Position numbers and translations under genes: made by a program. Below, in pieces: positions 25,813-35,609 of a DNA stretch of 64,000 nucleotides. Source of the stretch: Aquirufa beregesia. GTDB lineage: Bacteria; Bacteroidota; Bacteroidia; Cytophagales; Spirosomataceae. The notes beneath the pieces are model-generated. The model saw only the letters and a program-made list of their open reading frames with translations, had not been told where the DNA came from and made no database searches. The stretch covers positions 310,001 to 374,000 of the forward strand of contig NZ_SEWW01000001.1 of NCBI RefSeq assembly GCF_011090385.1, given 5' to 3'. The stretch's first letter is position 1. Each line of letters starts with the position of its first letter.

Positions 25813-27003
25813 ATGAATATTCACGAATACCAAGCAAAAGAAATTTTAAAAAGTTACGGGGTAAGGATTCAGGAGGGTATTGTTGTTGACAAGTTAGAAG
25901 ACGCTACTTCGGCAGCTGAAGCTTTAAAGGCACAAACGGGCACAGGTTGGTTTGTGGTGAAAGCTCAGATTCATGCGGGTGGACGTGGAAAAGGAGGAGG
26001 AGTAAAGCTTGCCAAGAACATGGATGAGTTAAATGAGCGCGTTTCTCAAATTTTGGGAATGCAATTGATTACTCATCAAACTGGTCCAGAAGGTAAAAAA
26101 GTTAATAAAGTTTTAATTAGTGAGGATGTTTACTATCCTGGCGATTCAGAACCTAAGGAATACTATTTATCGATTTTATTAGATCGTGGTCGTGCTTGCA
26201 ATGTCATCATGGCATCTACTGAAGGTGGAATGGATATTGAAGAAGTAGCCGAGCATAGTCCTGAAAAGATCATAAAGGAATGGATAGACCCACGTGTGGG
26301 ATTACAAGATTTCCAAGCTCGTAAAATTGCTTTCATGTTAGGCCTAAGTGGTCAAGCTTTGAAAGAAATGGTGAAATTCATTCAATCTTTATACAAAGCT
26401 TATGTGGAAACAGATTCTTCCATGTTTGAAATTAACCCAGTATTAAAGACATCAGATGATAAAATTTTAGCGGTTGATGCTAAAGTAAACTTGGATGATA
26501 ATGCTTTATATCGTCACAAAGACTTAGCCGTTTTACGTGATATTTCAGAGGAGGATCCTTTGGAAGTAGAAGCATCTGAAAATGATTTGAACTACGTTAA
26601 ATTAGATGGTAACGTAGGTTGTATGGTTAACGGAGCTGGTTTAGCGATGGCAACCATGGATATCATTAAATTATCTGGTGGCGAGCCCGCTAACTTTCTT
26701 GATGTAGGGGGTGGAGCTAACGCTAAAACCGTAGAAGCAGGTTTCCGTATTATTTTACAGGATCCTAATGTTAAAGCTATTTTGATTAACATTTTTGGAG
26801 GTATTGTACGTTGTGACCGTGTTGCTAATGGTGTTGTAGAAGCCTACAAAAACATTGGTCAAATTAATGTACCGATTATTGTACGTTTACAAGGAACCAA
26901 TGCAGAAGAAGGGGCAGCCATTATTAATAATTCTGGTTTAAAAGTATTCTCTGCGGTCTTGTTAAAAGATGCAGCTAAATTGGTTTCAGAAGTATTGAAA
27001 TAA
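25813..27003 (+). CDS. sucC: Succinyl-CoA synthetase (ADP-forming) beta subunit
   Basis: 396 residues. N-terminal ATP-grasp domain: [17 protein letters not shown], the [18 protein letters not shown] loop and [10 protein letters not shown]-terminal ligase CoA domain with the [12 protein letters not shown] and [10 protein letters not shown] segments and [20 protein letters not shown]. It makes succinate and ATP from succinyl-CoA in the TCA cycle. The alpha subunit gene sucD is not adjacent. Likely first of a run with the FAH-family enzyme, bcp and the transketolase genes. Confidence 0.97.
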   Translation: MNIHEYQAKEILKSYGVRIQEGIVVDKLEDATSAAEALKAQTGTGWFVVKAQIHAGGRGKGGGVKLAKNMDELNERVSQILGMQLITHQTGPEGKKVNKVLISEDVYYPGDSEPKEYYLSILLDRGRACNVIMASTEGGMDIEEVAEHSPEKIIKEWIDPRVGLQDFQARKIAFMLGLSGQALKEMVKFIQSLYKAYVETDSSMFEINPVLKTSDDKILAVDAKVNLDDNALYRHKDLAVLRDISEEDPLEVEASENDLNYVKLDGNVGCMVNGAGLAMATMDIIKLSGGEPANFLDVGGGANAKTVEAGFRIILQDPNVKAILINIFGGIVRCDRVANGVVEAYKNIGQINVPIIVRLQGTNAEEGAAIINNSGLKVFSAVLLKDAAKLVSEVLK

Positions 27004-27010
27004 TTTTTAC

Positions 27011-27622
27011 ATGAAAATCATCTGTGTTGGAAGAAATTATGTGGATCATATCCAGGAGTTATCAAACGAGAAGCCTAAAGATCCTGTACTTTTTTTAAAG
27101 CCAGACACGGCATTGTTAGATCAAAACTCGGATTTTTACTATCCGAGTTTTTCTCATGATGTTCACCATGAAATCGAATTAGTATTTCGTATTTCAAAAG
27201 TGGGGAAGAATATTGAATCTAAATTTGCCCATAAGTACATTGATGGTATAGGTTTAGGAATTGATTTTACTGCGCGTGATGTACAGGCTAAGCTTAAAGA
27301 AAAGGGCTTACCTTGGGAAAAGTCCAAAGCTTTCAATGGTTCTGCTTTTGTTTCAAGCATTCGATCTTTGAAAGATGGTGAATTAGAACAATCTATACCT
27401 TTTCATTTGGAAATTAATGGCCAGACCGTACAATCAGGTGAAAGTAATCTGATGATTTGGAATATTAGTGAGCTAATCGCTGACATTTCGCAATATTTTA
27501 CCTTGAAAACGGGCGATTATATTTTCACAGGTACACCAGCTGGAGTTGGACCAGTCAAAATTGGAGACAAATTGAGTGGTTTTCTATATGAAGATAAATT
27601 ATTTGATCTAAACATCTCGTAA
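27011..27622 (+). CDS. Fumarylacetoacetate hydrolase family protein
   Basis: 203 residues, the short single-domain form, like FAHD1 or E. coli YcgM. Seen: ICVGRNYVDHIQELSNEKP, FLKPDTALL, the metal-binding HHEIELVFRI with two Glu, GLGIDFTARDVQ, and the terminal GDYIFTGTPAGVGPVKIGD. Members hydrolyse acylpyruvates or decarboxylate oxaloacetate; the actual substrate is not known. It lies 7 bases after sucC and 2 bases before bcp. Confidence 0.92.
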   Translation: MKIICVGRNYVDHIQELSNEKPKDPVLFLKPDTALLDQNSDFYYPSFSHDVHHEIELVFRISKVGKNIESKFAHKYIDGIGLGIDFTARDVQAKLKEKGLPWEKSKAFNGSAFVSSIRSLKDGELEQSIPFHLEINGQTVQSGESNLMIWNISELIADISQYFTLKTGDYIFTGTPAGVGPVKIGDKLSGFLYEDKLFDLNIS

Positions 27623-27624
27623 AT

Positions 27625-28071
27625 ATGAGCTTACAACTAGGCGAGGCAGCTCCTGCTTTTAGTATGATGGATTCCGATGGGACTTTGGTTGATTTATCCG
27701 CATTGAAAGGATCTAAAGTGGTGCTTTATTTCTATCCCAAAGACGATACCCCAGGATGTACAGCTCAGGCCTGTAATCTAAATGAAAATCTAGATTATTT
27801 GGTGGCCAAAGGATACCGAGTTATCGGTGTCAGTGTGGATTCCAATACTGCTCATACTAAGTTTAAGAAAAAATATCAATTGAATTTCTCTCTTTTAGCG
27901 GATACGGAACACGAATTAGTAAATAAATACGGAGTTTGGGTAGAGAAATCTATGTATGGTAAATCCTACATGGGTACCGCTAGAACCACGTTTTTAATTG
28001 ATGAAAACGGAATTATTACAGATATTATAGCCAAGGTGGATACTAAAAATCACAGTTCTCAGATCCACTAA
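27625..28071 (+). CDS. bcp: Thioredoxin-dependent thiol peroxidase (Bcp/PrxQ)
   Basis: 148 residues, standard Bcp length. The motif PKDDTPGCTAQACN holds the peroxidatic Cys45 and the resolving Cys50, five residues apart, typical of the alpha-2 PrxQ type. It detoxifies peroxides using thioredoxin. Two bases separate it from the FAH-family gene and 9 from the transketolase gene. This is a second peroxiredoxin class in the window next to the 1-Cys enzyme at 10.3 kb. Confidence 0.95.
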   Translation: MSLQLGEAAPAFSMMDSDGTLVDLSALKGSKVVLYFYPKDDTPGCTAQACNLNENLDYLVAKGYRVIGVSVDSNTAHTKFKKKYQLNFSLLADTEHELVNKYGVWVEKSMYGKSYMGTARTTFLIDENGIITDIIAKVDTKNHSSQIH

Positions 28072-28080
28072 TTTATTTTT

Positions 28081-28938
28081 ATGCAAACACAAGAATTAAA
28101 AAATGTAGCTAGCCAAGTGCGAAGAGATATTCTTCGTCAGGTTCATGCTTGTCAATCAGGTCACCCTGGTGGTTCATTAGGTTGTACCGACTTATTAGTT
28201 GGGTTATACTTTAATTCCATGAAGTTGGCTCAAGATGCTAATAGAAAGGTCATTTTTAATATGTCCGGAGCCAATGAAGACGTTTTCTATCTTTCAAATG
28301 GACATATTTCTCCTCTATTGTATAGTGTATTAGCGCGTAGAGGTTATTTTCCTGTTAAGGAATTAGCCACTTTTAGACAATTGAATTCTCGTTTACAAGG
28401 TCACCCAACCCCACATGAGCATTTGGAAGGTATTCGAATAGCTTCTGGCTCTTTAGGACAAGGTTTAAGTGTAGCCATTGGAACAGCTCAAGCTAAAAAA
28501 CTGTCAAATGACGCTTCTATAGTTTACTGTTTAATGGGAGATGGAGAACAAAATGAAGGTCAAGTTTGGGAGGCTGCTATGTATGCACCACATCATCAAG
28601 TGGATAATTTAATCGCCTTTATTGATGAAAATGGACAGCAAATTGATGGTCCTACGGAGAAAGTTATGAGTAATCGTGATTTAGAAGCTAAGTATAAGGC
28701 TTTTGGGTGGAATGTTTTACGCATGGATGGAAATAATATGGATGAGGTTGTGGCTACTTTAGCTCATGCCAAGTCTTTATTAGGTCAAGGTTCTCCAATC
28801 ATGATTTTGATGAAAACCGAAATGGGAGCGGGAGTAGATTTTATGATGGGTAGTCATAAATGGCACGGCGTGGCACCAAACGATCAGCAATTAGCTGATG
28901 CTTTAGCACAATTAAATGAAACTTTAGGCGACTATTAA
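28081..28938 (+). CDS. Transketolase, N-terminal (TPP-binding) subunit
   Basis: 285 residues, equal to the first domain of full transketolase. Seen: the substrate-binding HPGGSLGCTDLL, SNGHISPLLYS, GSLGQGLSVAIG and the TPP-binding motif GDGEQNEGQVWEAA with Asn. Together with the next gene it forms an active split transketolase, transferring two-carbon units in the pentose phosphate pathway. The two genes are 9 bases apart. Confidence 0.95.
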   Translation: MQTQELKNVASQVRRDILRQVHACQSGHPGGSLGCTDLLVGLYFNSMKLAQDANRKVIFNMSGANEDVFYLSNGHISPLLYSVLARRGYFPVKELATFRQLNSRLQGHPTPHEHLEGIRIASGSLGQGLSVAIGTAQAKKLSNDASIVYCLMGDGEQNEGQVWEAAMYAPHHQVDNLIAFIDENGQQIDGPTEKVMSNRDLEAKYKAFGWNVLRMDGNNMDEVVATLAHAKSLLGQGSPIMILMKTEMGAGVDFMMGSHKWHGVAPNDQQLADALAQLNETLGDY

Positions 28939-28947
28939 TAATTTACA

Positions 28948-29898
28948 ATGAAGTTTACTTACGAAACAAAAAAAGATACTCGTTCTGGCTTTGGTGCAGG
29001 AATGGAATATTTGAGTCAAAACAATCCTAAGGTTGTGGCATTGTGTGCTGATTTAATTGGCTCTTTAAAATTAGAAGCTTTCATCAAGAATAGTCCAGAA
29101 CGTTTTTTTCAAACGGGGATTGCTGAAGCTAACATGATTGGAATTTCTGCTGGTTTAGCGATTGGTGGTTACATTCCATTTGCTACTACGTTTGCTAATT
29201 TTGGTACTGGTCGTGTGTACGATCAAATCCGTCAATCCGTAGCATATTCGGGTAAAAACGTGAAAATTTGTTGTTCCCATGCTGGTTTAACGCTAGGAGA
29301 AGATGGTGCTACCCACCAAATTTTGGAAGATCTTGGTTTAATGAAAATGCTTCCCGGCATGGTCGTTATTAATCCTTGTGATTACAATCAAACTAAAGCA
29401 GCGACTATTGCTATTGCGGAATACGAAGGTCCGGTTTATTTACGCTTTGGGCGTCCCGTAGTTCCTGTATTTACTCCAGAAAATCAAAAATTTGAAATAG
29501 GTAAAGCCATTCATCTAATCGAAGGTACAGATGTAACTATTCTGGCAACTGGACATTTGGTTTGGGAGGCAATTCAAGCAGCAGAAATTCTGGAAGAAAA
29601 AGGCATCAAAGCAGATGTATTGAATATTCATACCATTAAACCTTTGGATACAACAGCTATTTTAGCTTCTGTTTCCAAGACTGGTTGCGTAGTTACTGCC
29701 GAAGAGCACCAAATAAATGGAGGACTAGGCGATTCCGTAGCTCAATTCTTAGCTCAAAATCGTCCAACTGTTCAAGAATTTGTAGGTGTAAATGATTCAT
29801 TCGGTGAATCAGGAAAGCCTGCTGATTTGATGGAAAAATACGGTTTGAATGCAGCGGCTATAGTTGAAAAATCAATTAAAGCTATCGCAAGAAAATAG
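28948..29898 (+). CDS. Transketolase, C-terminal subunit
   Basis: 316 residues: the pyrimidine-binding and transketolase C domains. Seen: TRSGFGAGMEYLSQ, FFQTGIAEANMIGISAGLA with the conserved Glu, FATTFANFGTGR, HAGLTLGEDGATHQ, and the C-terminal domain with VTAEEHQINGGLGDSVA. Last gene of the sucC run; it ends one base before the stop of tamL on the other strand. Confidence 0.95.
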   Translation: MKFTYETKKDTRSGFGAGMEYLSQNNPKVVALCADLIGSLKLEAFIKNSPERFFQTGIAEANMIGISAGLAIGGYIPFATTFANFGTGRVYDQIRQSVAYSGKNVKICCSHAGLTLGEDGATHQILEDLGLMKMLPGMVVINPCDYNQTKAATIAIAEYEGPVYLRFGRPVVPVFTPENQKFEIGKAIHLIEGTDVTILATGHLVWEAIQAAEILEEKGIKADVLNIHTIKPLDTTAILASVSKTGCVVTAEEHQINGGLGDSVAQFLAQNRPTVQEFVGVNDSFGESGKPADLMEKYGLNAAAIVEKSIKAIARK

Positions 29899-29899
29899 G

Positions 29900-32182
29900 T
29901 TAAAAAGGATAACCAATTCCTATATTAAATTCAATTGGGTTTTCTCCACTACTGAAGGAAGTTTTGGAGAGAACCCATTTTTCATTAACCGGTTTGGCAG
30001 GGTTTATTACTTTAGTGGCTAAATCTAAACGTAATAGAAAATAAGAGAAGTCCCAACGTAAACCAAAACCTGTGCCTACAGCTATTTGATTATAAAAATT
30101 ATCAAAAGCAAAATAGCCATCCTTTTCACCTTTGGAATTAGCAAATGTCCAGATATTTCCGGCATCTATAAAGAATGCTCCATTCATAGTTCCAAATAAT
30201 TGAAACATCCGGAAACGGTATTCAACAGAAGACTCTAATAAGATACTACCTGGTTGCTCGATTAAATTAGTTATGGAATTATATGCTCCTGGGCCTAAGC
30301 GACGCGGTTTCCAAGCTCTTAAGCTACTAGGGCCTCCAATGAAGAAATTCTTCTCATAAGGCAACTGATAATCGTTTTCTTCACCATAAGCATAGGCTAG
30401 ACCTCCAATAAATTTAAACGCTACTTGGGATTTTCTATGTAAACCCAGCATTTTGTATTTTCTGTAATCAAAATTGAATCGTAAGAATCGATAAAACTGA
30501 ATATTCTGGTCACTACCTAACATGTTCTCAATAAAAGTAATTTTCTTTGATCCTATGAGATTTAAGGTACTACCGCCAGATTCAAGACCTATTTGAAATG
30601 ATTCACCAGCCTGTAATTCATTACTAGGTAAAAAGCTTCGGTAAGCATAGGTGAAATGAATGCTGGAAACAAAACTAGGGTTAAAACTTCGATAGAGGTT
30701 ATTTCCTTGTAAACGTAATTCTTCTAAATAGCTCTTAAACGCACTGGCAGTGGCTGTCTCAGGGTAATTGGTATTTAAAATATTTAAATCAACCAATGAA
30801 AATTGGAAAGTTTTAAAAGGTGATTTCCTCCATTGATATCGTTGAAAAATCTTAAAATTTGTCCGCAAATATTCAGGGCGATTGATATAATCATAGCCAA
30901 AACCAATTTGGGTTTGGGAGGCATATAATGACCCTAATTGCTGTTTGATATTGGTTGGCAAGAATAACTTGGGAAAATTTAACGTGGTACTTAAATTAAC
31001 CTCCAAGTTTTTTCTAGCTTGATCCGTATTAATAAAGCCAGCTTGTGCCTCAAAACCTATTCTCGCAGAGAAATCCAAGTAATCTAAACTTGAAAATACC
31101 CGTCTTACTTTAAATGAATTAGTCAGGAATGGACCAGGAATCCCTCTAAAAACACTACCTCCTAATTCTGACGAGAAATTAAACTTTTCATTGGGTACTA
31201 ATTCTACTTTGGGGAAAACCCGAGTAGAGGAGGTGTCAAACTTGATGGATACGGATTTAAATTGATCAGAGGCGTAAATGTTTTGTAAACTCTGATTTAA
31301 TTGATCCACGGAATATAAATCACCTTCTTTAAAAGTAATTAATTTGGACAGTGCTGTAGTATTTAAAACGCCAATATTACTAGAATCAGTATATTGATTA
31401 TTGACAAAACTCGCTTTGCCGAACCGGAATAATCGATCATATAATCGATTGGTATTTTCTTCTTTAAAATCAGGAATTTTGTAAATAATTCCTACACGCA
31501 ATAAGCTAGTATCTTGTAAATCATTTAGCTTTAAGCCCACTGCTTCAGTAGAAAAATAGAAATATCCTTGATTTTTCAGGTAATGACTAATATTGTCCTT
31601 TTCTTTTTTTAATAATTCCAGATTTAATCGATCATTATTGGCAATAACGCTTTCCTTGGCATAATATGCATCAATCTTTTTGCCAAGTTGAGGGTTATCT
31701 ACTAGAAAAGAATCCTTTTTAGAGAATGTACTTAGAGTATTTTCATCTATGTTAAAGGTGACATTAACTAATTTATCTGATTTATTGATCGTATCAATCC
31801 GTAAGAATACCTCATTTTTTAAGAAACCATTGTTTCGGTAATATTTATAAATAGCTTCTTTGGTAATGTCCAAATAGGGCTTATTTAAACTAGGGTTAGG
31901 GGTATTAAACAGCTGAATGAGAGCGGGAGATTTACCTAATGAATCTTTTAATTTTCTTTTTGCCTCAAAAAAAACATATGTCTTGGGAGAAAATATTCTA
32001 GCATAGGATTCCTTTAAACCAGGTATATTTGTTCTTAGATCTTCCTTCGAAATTAATTTATTGCCTTGTATATCTATTCGGTTTACTTTGTACTCAGTAA
32101 ATTTAAATTGTCGATATCCCGTGCAGGAGAAAAACAAAGCCTGAGCTATTACTAAACCAACAAGTATATTTCTAGATTTCAA
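29900..32182 (-). CDS. tamL: BamA/TamA-family outer-membrane protein, lipoprotein (TamL-like)
   Basis: 760 residues. Signal peptide with lipobox ending LFFSC (Cys20), so it is a lipoprotein: TamL is the lipidated TamA relative of Bacteroidota. POTRA-like repeats cover roughly residues 30-330 (VNRIDIQGNKLISKEDLRTN, and YSVDQLNQSLQNIY with VELVPNEKFNFS). The Omp85 barrel fills the rest, with FFIGGPSSLRAWKPRRLGPG as the loop 6 motif and a terminal strand ending FNIGIGYPF. It assembles outer-membrane proteins. The start is TTG at 32182: an in-frame TAG lies just upstream, and no ATG gives a signal peptide. It directly abuts the start of the divergent methyltransferase gene. Confidence 0.88.
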   Translation of the reverse strand: MKSRNILVGLVIAQALFFSCTGYRQFKFTEYKVNRIDIQGNKLISKEDLRTNIPGLKESYARIFSPKTYVFFEAKRKLKDSLGKSPALIQLFNTPNPSLNKPYLDITKEAIYKYYRNNGFLKNEVFLRIDTINKSDKLVNVTFNIDENTLSTFSKKDSFLVDNPQLGKKIDAYYAKESVIANNDRLNLELLKKEKDNISHYLKNQGYFYFSTEAVGLKLNDLQDTSLLRVGIIYKIPDFKEENTNRLYDRLFRFGKASFVNNQYTDSSNIGVLNTTALSKLITFKEGDLYSVDQLNQSLQNIYASDQFKSVSIKFDTSSTRVFPKVELVPNEKFNFSSELGGSVFRGIPGPFLTNSFKVRRVFSSLDYLDFSARIGFEAQAGFINTDQARKNLEVNLSTTLNFPKLFLPTNIKQQLGSLYASQTQIGFGYDYINRPEYLRTNFKIFQRYQWRKSPFKTFQFSLVDLNILNTNYPETATASAFKSYLEELRLQGNNLYRSFNPSFVSSIHFTYAYRSFLPSNELQAGESFQIGLESGGSTLNLIGSKKITFIENMLGSDQNIQFYRFLRFNFDYRKYKMLGLHRKSQVAFKFIGGLAYAYGEENDYQLPYEKNFFIGGPSSLRAWKPRRLGPGAYNSITNLIEQPGSILLESSVEYRFRMFQLFGTMNGAFFIDAGNIWTFANSKGEKDGYFAFDNFYNQIAVGTGFGLRWDFSYFLLRLDLATKVINPAKPVNEKWVLSKTSFSSGENPIEFNIGIGYPF

Positions 32183-32914
32183 ATGATGCTAACGAATAAA
32201 CAAATAAAGTTAATTAATTCTCTACATTCTAAAAAAGGACGATCTGAGAACGAACTATTTTTGGTAGAAGGAGAGAAGGGCATTCAAGAAGTACTGGATT
32301 CAAACTATGAACTAGAGTTTTTAGTTATAAACGCTGATTTTCAACATCTATTTTCTTCCAATTCATTACCCATCTATTTTGTTTCCAAAGAGGAAATTAC
32401 CAAGCTCAGTACCTTGACAATCAATCAATATGGTTTGGCTGTTGTTCACTGTAAGGCTTCTAGTTCTTTGTCTCCTCTTGATGATAAGGTATTAGTATTG
32501 GATGGTGTTCGTGACCCAGGTAATTTAGGCACCATTATTCGGGTTTGTGATTGGTATGGAATTAAGCAAATTGTGTTATCGAATGATTGCACTGAATTCT
32601 ATAATCCCAAGGTTATATCCGCCACCATGGGGTCTTTTAAGCGCGTAGATTGTTTATATGCGGACTTAACTGCGTTTTTTCGAACTAATCCAGATCACGT
32701 CATTGTAGCGGCCGATTTGTCTGGGGATAATCTACATGAATTTACATTTCCACCTAAAGTCTTTATTGTGATGGGTAGTGAATCACATGGAATTAGGGAT
32801 GATGTGAGTGCCATGATTCAACAAAGAATCACCATTCCAAGATTTGGAGAAGCGGAATCATTGAATGTGGCTATATCCACTGGAATTATATTAGATCACC
32901 TAAGAAGAAATTAA
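32183..32914 (+). CDS. TrmH/SpoU family RNA 2'-O-methyltransferase
   Basis: 243 residues. An N-terminal substrate-binding domain (KQIKLINSLHSKKGRSENEL, FLVEGEKGIQEV) precedes the SpoU knot domain with its three motifs: LVLDGVRDPGNLGTIIRVCD, FIVMGSESHGIRDD and ESLNVAISTGIIL. It methylates ribose in rRNA or tRNA, with the target unknown. Two adjacent ATG codons (32183, 32186) can start it. Its first base abuts the start codon of tamL on the other strand, and its 3' end overlaps the queuosine transporter gene by 4 bases. Confidence 0.92.
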   Translation: MMLTNKQIKLINSLHSKKGRSENELFLVEGEKGIQEVLDSNYELEFLVINADFQHLFSSNSLPIYFVSKEEITKLSTLTINQYGLAVVHCKASSSLSPLDDKVLVLDGVRDPGNLGTIIRVCDWYGIKQIVLSNDCTEFYNPKVISATMGSFKRVDCLYADLTAFFRTNPDHVIVAADLSGDNLHEFTFPPKVFIVMGSESHGIRDDVSAMIQQRITIPRFGEAESLNVAISTGIILDHLRRN

Positions 32915-33648
32915 TCTTTCTCAGGACTTAAGTACAGTTCAATTAGATAATGAGCAAGATAGAGAAGAGGAGTAAATAGAATCGCAATAATAAACTTGTA
33001 TAGGTAATTGTTCAATGACACATTCATCCATTGACCTAGACTCCAATTGCCAAAGAAATAAAATGCAATACCAATGACCAATACACTGTCGATTAATTGA
33101 GAAATCAGAGTAGAACCAGTGGCTCTTAGCCAAATATGTTTTTGCCCAGTTCTTGATTTAATTTTCTCAAAAACCATCGCATCTAACATCTGACTTACTA
33201 GAAAGGCCGTTAATGAACCCGTAATAATACCTAGCCCTTGTCTAAAAATCCGTGAAAAGGAATTATTGATGTCAAAACCATTTGAATTATTTACTTGTAG
33301 CCAGAAATCTGCAGGTACAAGTAAAGTAGCCAAATAGATAATAAAAAATGAATAGGCTATGAATAATGCTGTAGAATAAGAAATAAAGCGAACGCCTTTT
33401 TTTCCAAAATAATCGTTAATAATATCAGAAGTGATAAATACGATGGGCCAATTTAGCGCACCTGCGGTTTGATTAAAGTCCCATGTTTCTCCCCATGGAG
33501 TGAGTAATCCCAATGGGGAGAAGCCTAAAGACCTTTCAATGCTAACAATTTTTACACCAATAATCTCTGCAATGATGGCATTGGTTAAAAAGATTCCGAA
33601 AAGGAAAATAAATAACTTTTGCTTGCGAGAAAATTGGTTAAATATCAT
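32911..33648 (-). CDS. Queuosine precursor transporter (YhhQ family)
   Basis: 245 residues with about six membrane segments. Seen: IVSIERSLGFSPLGLLTPWG, ALNWPIVFITSDIINDYFGKKG and the C-terminal GSTLISQLIDSVLVI, typical of the vitamin/queuosine precursor transporter YhhQ (DUF165). It imports queuine or preQ1 for modification of tRNA at G34. It overlaps the stop of the aminotransferase gene by 4 bases (shared ATGA), so the two are co-translated. Confidence 0.9.
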   Translation of the reverse strand: MIFNQFSRKQKLFIFLFGIFLTNAIIAEIIGVKIVSIERSLGFSPLGLLTPWGETWDFNQTAGALNWPIVFITSDIINDYFGKKGVRFISYSTALFIAYSFFIIYLATLLVPADFWLQVNNSNGFDINNSFSRIFRQGLGIITGSLTAFLVSQMLDAMVFEKIKSRTGQKHIWLRATGSTLISQLIDSVLVIGIAFYFFGNWSLGQWMNVSLNNYLYKFIIAILFTPLLYLAHYLIELYLSPEKD

Positions 33649-34856
33649 CGTCTGTAATTATCAAAATGCAAAGCAATTTTATCTAAAGCTAAAGATAGTT
33701 GCTCCACATGTGGTAAAAATACAATTCTAAAGTGATCTCTTTGTTTAAAATTAAACCCTCGACCAGCCACTACTAGAATTTTTTGTTCCTCTAGCAATGA
33801 CATAACAAAGTGTTCATCATCTTCAAAAGTGAATTTTCCTAAATCGATTTTGGGAAATAAGTATAAAGCACCTTTAGGTTTAACGCAACTCACTCCATCA
33901 ATAGCATTTAACTTTTCATAAGCTAATTGCATTTGTTTGTATAATCTACCACCTGGTGCTACCAAATCATTAATGGATTGATAACCTCCTAATGCGGTTT
34001 GAATACCAAATTGTGTGATAACATTGGCACATAAACGCGTACTAAACAAAAAATTCAAGCCTTCTATATACGATTTGGCTTTGTGTTTTGCCCCAGTTAA
34101 GATCATCCAACCACCTCTGAAACCAGCAGCACGGTAGTTTTTAGATAAACCTCCCATGGTAACAATTAAGATGTCATCACTTAAACCTGCGGCAGAATAA
34201 TGCTCATGTTGGTCATATAAAATCTTGTCGTAAATCTCATCAGAAAATAAGATTAACTTATGCTTAGCAGCTAGTTGCACTATTTTATCAACTATTTCTT
34301 TAGAATATACGGCTCCCGTAGGATTATTGGGATTAATCATGACAATAGCTCTGCATTTGTCAGTGATTTTAGCTTCCATATCTTCTAAATCTGGTTGCCA
34401 ATCTGTAGATTCATCACAAACATAATGAACGGAATTCCCACCTGCTAGTCCTACTACGGTAGTCCATAATGGGTAATCTGGAGAAGGTATCAATACTTCA
34501 TCATCTTGATTCAAAAGAGCCATCATGACCAGGGAAATTAATTCACTGACACCGTTTCCAATATATATATCTTCAATCAGGATGTTTTTTACTCCTTTAT
34601 TCTGATAATACTGCATGACAGCCTTTCTGGCAGCAAAAAGACCACGTGAATCCGTATAGCCTTGGGCATTACGGATATTAACGATGATATCATGAACGAT
34701 TTCATCTGGGGTCTCAAAACCAAATGCGGCAGGATTTCCGATATTTAAGGACGTAATTTTGTAACCTTGATTCTGAAGAGCTAGTGCTTTATCATACACA
34801 GGTCCCCGGATTTCATACTTCAAATGCTCTAACCTGCGACTTTTTAATATATCCAT
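33645..34856 (-). CDS. Class I/II PLP aminotransferase, alanine/aspartate type (AlaA-like)
   Basis: 403 residues from the ATG at 34856. A longer frame exists but the conserved N-terminus begins with LKSRRLEHLKYEIRGPVYDKA. Seen: LNIGNPAAFGFETPDE, GNGVSELISLVM, MINPNNPTGAVYSKEI, the PLP lysine motif LSKNYRAAGFRGGW, and KGALYLFPKID. The pattern matches glutamate-pyruvate/AlaA aminotransferases. Cytosolic. A short divergent promoter region separates it from the unknown gene at 34919. Confidence 0.92.
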   Translation of the reverse strand: MDILKSRRLEHLKYEIRGPVYDKALALQNQGYKITSLNIGNPAAFGFETPDEIVHDIIVNIRNAQGYTDSRGLFAARKAVMQYYQNKGVKNILIEDIYIGNGVSELISLVMMALLNQDDEVLIPSPDYPLWTTVVGLAGGNSVHYVCDESTDWQPDLEDMEAKITDKCRAIVMINPNNPTGAVYSKEIVDKIVQLAAKHKLILFSDEIYDKILYDQHEHYSAAGLSDDILIVTMGGLSKNYRAAGFRGGWMILTGAKHKAKSYIEGLNFLFSTRLCANVITQFGIQTALGGYQSINDLVAPGGRLYKQMQLAYEKLNAIDGVSCVKPKGALYLFPKIDLGKFTFEDDEHFVMSLLEEQKILVVAGRGFNFKQRDHFRIVFLPHVEQLSLALDKIALHFDNYRR

Positions 34857-34918
34857 TGAAAAAAAATAAGAATTGTAAAAATAGTAATTTACTTTTGAAT
34901 TGTTTTTAAGCACACTCA

Positions 34919-35608
34919 ATGAATTTCACACAGCTTTTTATTATTCTATTGAGTTTATTTTCAAGCATTTATCTCCTGATTCTTTGGAGATATTGGCGAA
35001 ATTCAAGGGGTATATTTCGTATTTCTGGGATTTTTATATTCAAGATATTAGCTAGACTAAGCATATTTTTACTCTTTTTCTGGTTATTTATCTCTTATTT
35101 AGAACCTGTCTCTAGTTCTAGTATACTAGCTGATCCTGTTAAAGTATGTTATCAACTCCCTTTACAGTATACATATTCCAAAGAGCGGTGGCAAGAAGCA
35201 CAAACTGTTATTAACGAAGATTTAAAACGCAGCCAACCAGTATATGTTTCTCTTGAAATAACTCATATAAAAAAAGAAAATAGAGAAACGCTGATTCCAA
35301 CAACTCCCTTGCAATCATTTATGAGTTTAATTGAGAATCCCGAAGTTTTGAACTTAAAGCATGCGATTAATTCAAAGGAGTCTTCTGAAAAAGGCGGGAT
35401 TCATGAGTTTAGTCCCATTACCAAAATTGTGAAAAGGGGAAATGTAAGTCAGGAATTCACCTTAACCAATCAAGAAACTTCCTATTTTACTTTTCTTAGT
35501 TCGAATAATTGGACTGAATTAGTCGATATGAAGGTATATTTATTAATTTTGTTATTGATATTAATCACATCAGATTTACTCTTTATCCTGCATATAATTA
35601 AGATATAG
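34919..35608 (+). CDS. Hypothetical membrane protein
   Basis: 229 residues, function not recognised. Two N-terminal membrane segments (about 4-24 and 37-62), a soluble middle part of about 125 residues that probably faces the periplasm, and a third membrane segment at the C-terminus (VYLLILLLILITSDLLFILH). The topology (two N-terminal and one C-terminal helix) recalls Bat/aerotolerance proteins, but there is no VWA domain or MIDAS motif. The next gene starts one base after this stop. A TACTTTTG element (34890-34897) is a likely -7 promoter box. Confidence 0.7.
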   Translation: MNFTQLFIILLSLFSSIYLLILWRYWRNSRGIFRISGIFIFKILARLSIFLLFFWLFISYLEPVSSSSILADPVKVCYQLPLQYTYSKERWQEAQTVINEDLKRSQPVYVSLEITHIKKENRETLIPTTPLQSFMSLIENPEVLNLKHAINSKESSEKGGIHEFSPITKIVKRGNVSQEFTLTNQETSYFTFLSSNNWTELVDMKVYLLILLLILITSDLLFILHIIKI

Positions 35609-35609
35609 T

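Noticed and set aside
34857-34919. Longer N-terminus of the aminotransferase.
   Set aside because: It adds 21 unconserved residues and would consume the whole divergent promoter region.
34919-35608. BatA/BatB aerotolerance protein.
   Set aside because: The membrane layout is similar, but no VWA domain or DxSxS MIDAS motif is present, so I left it as unknown.
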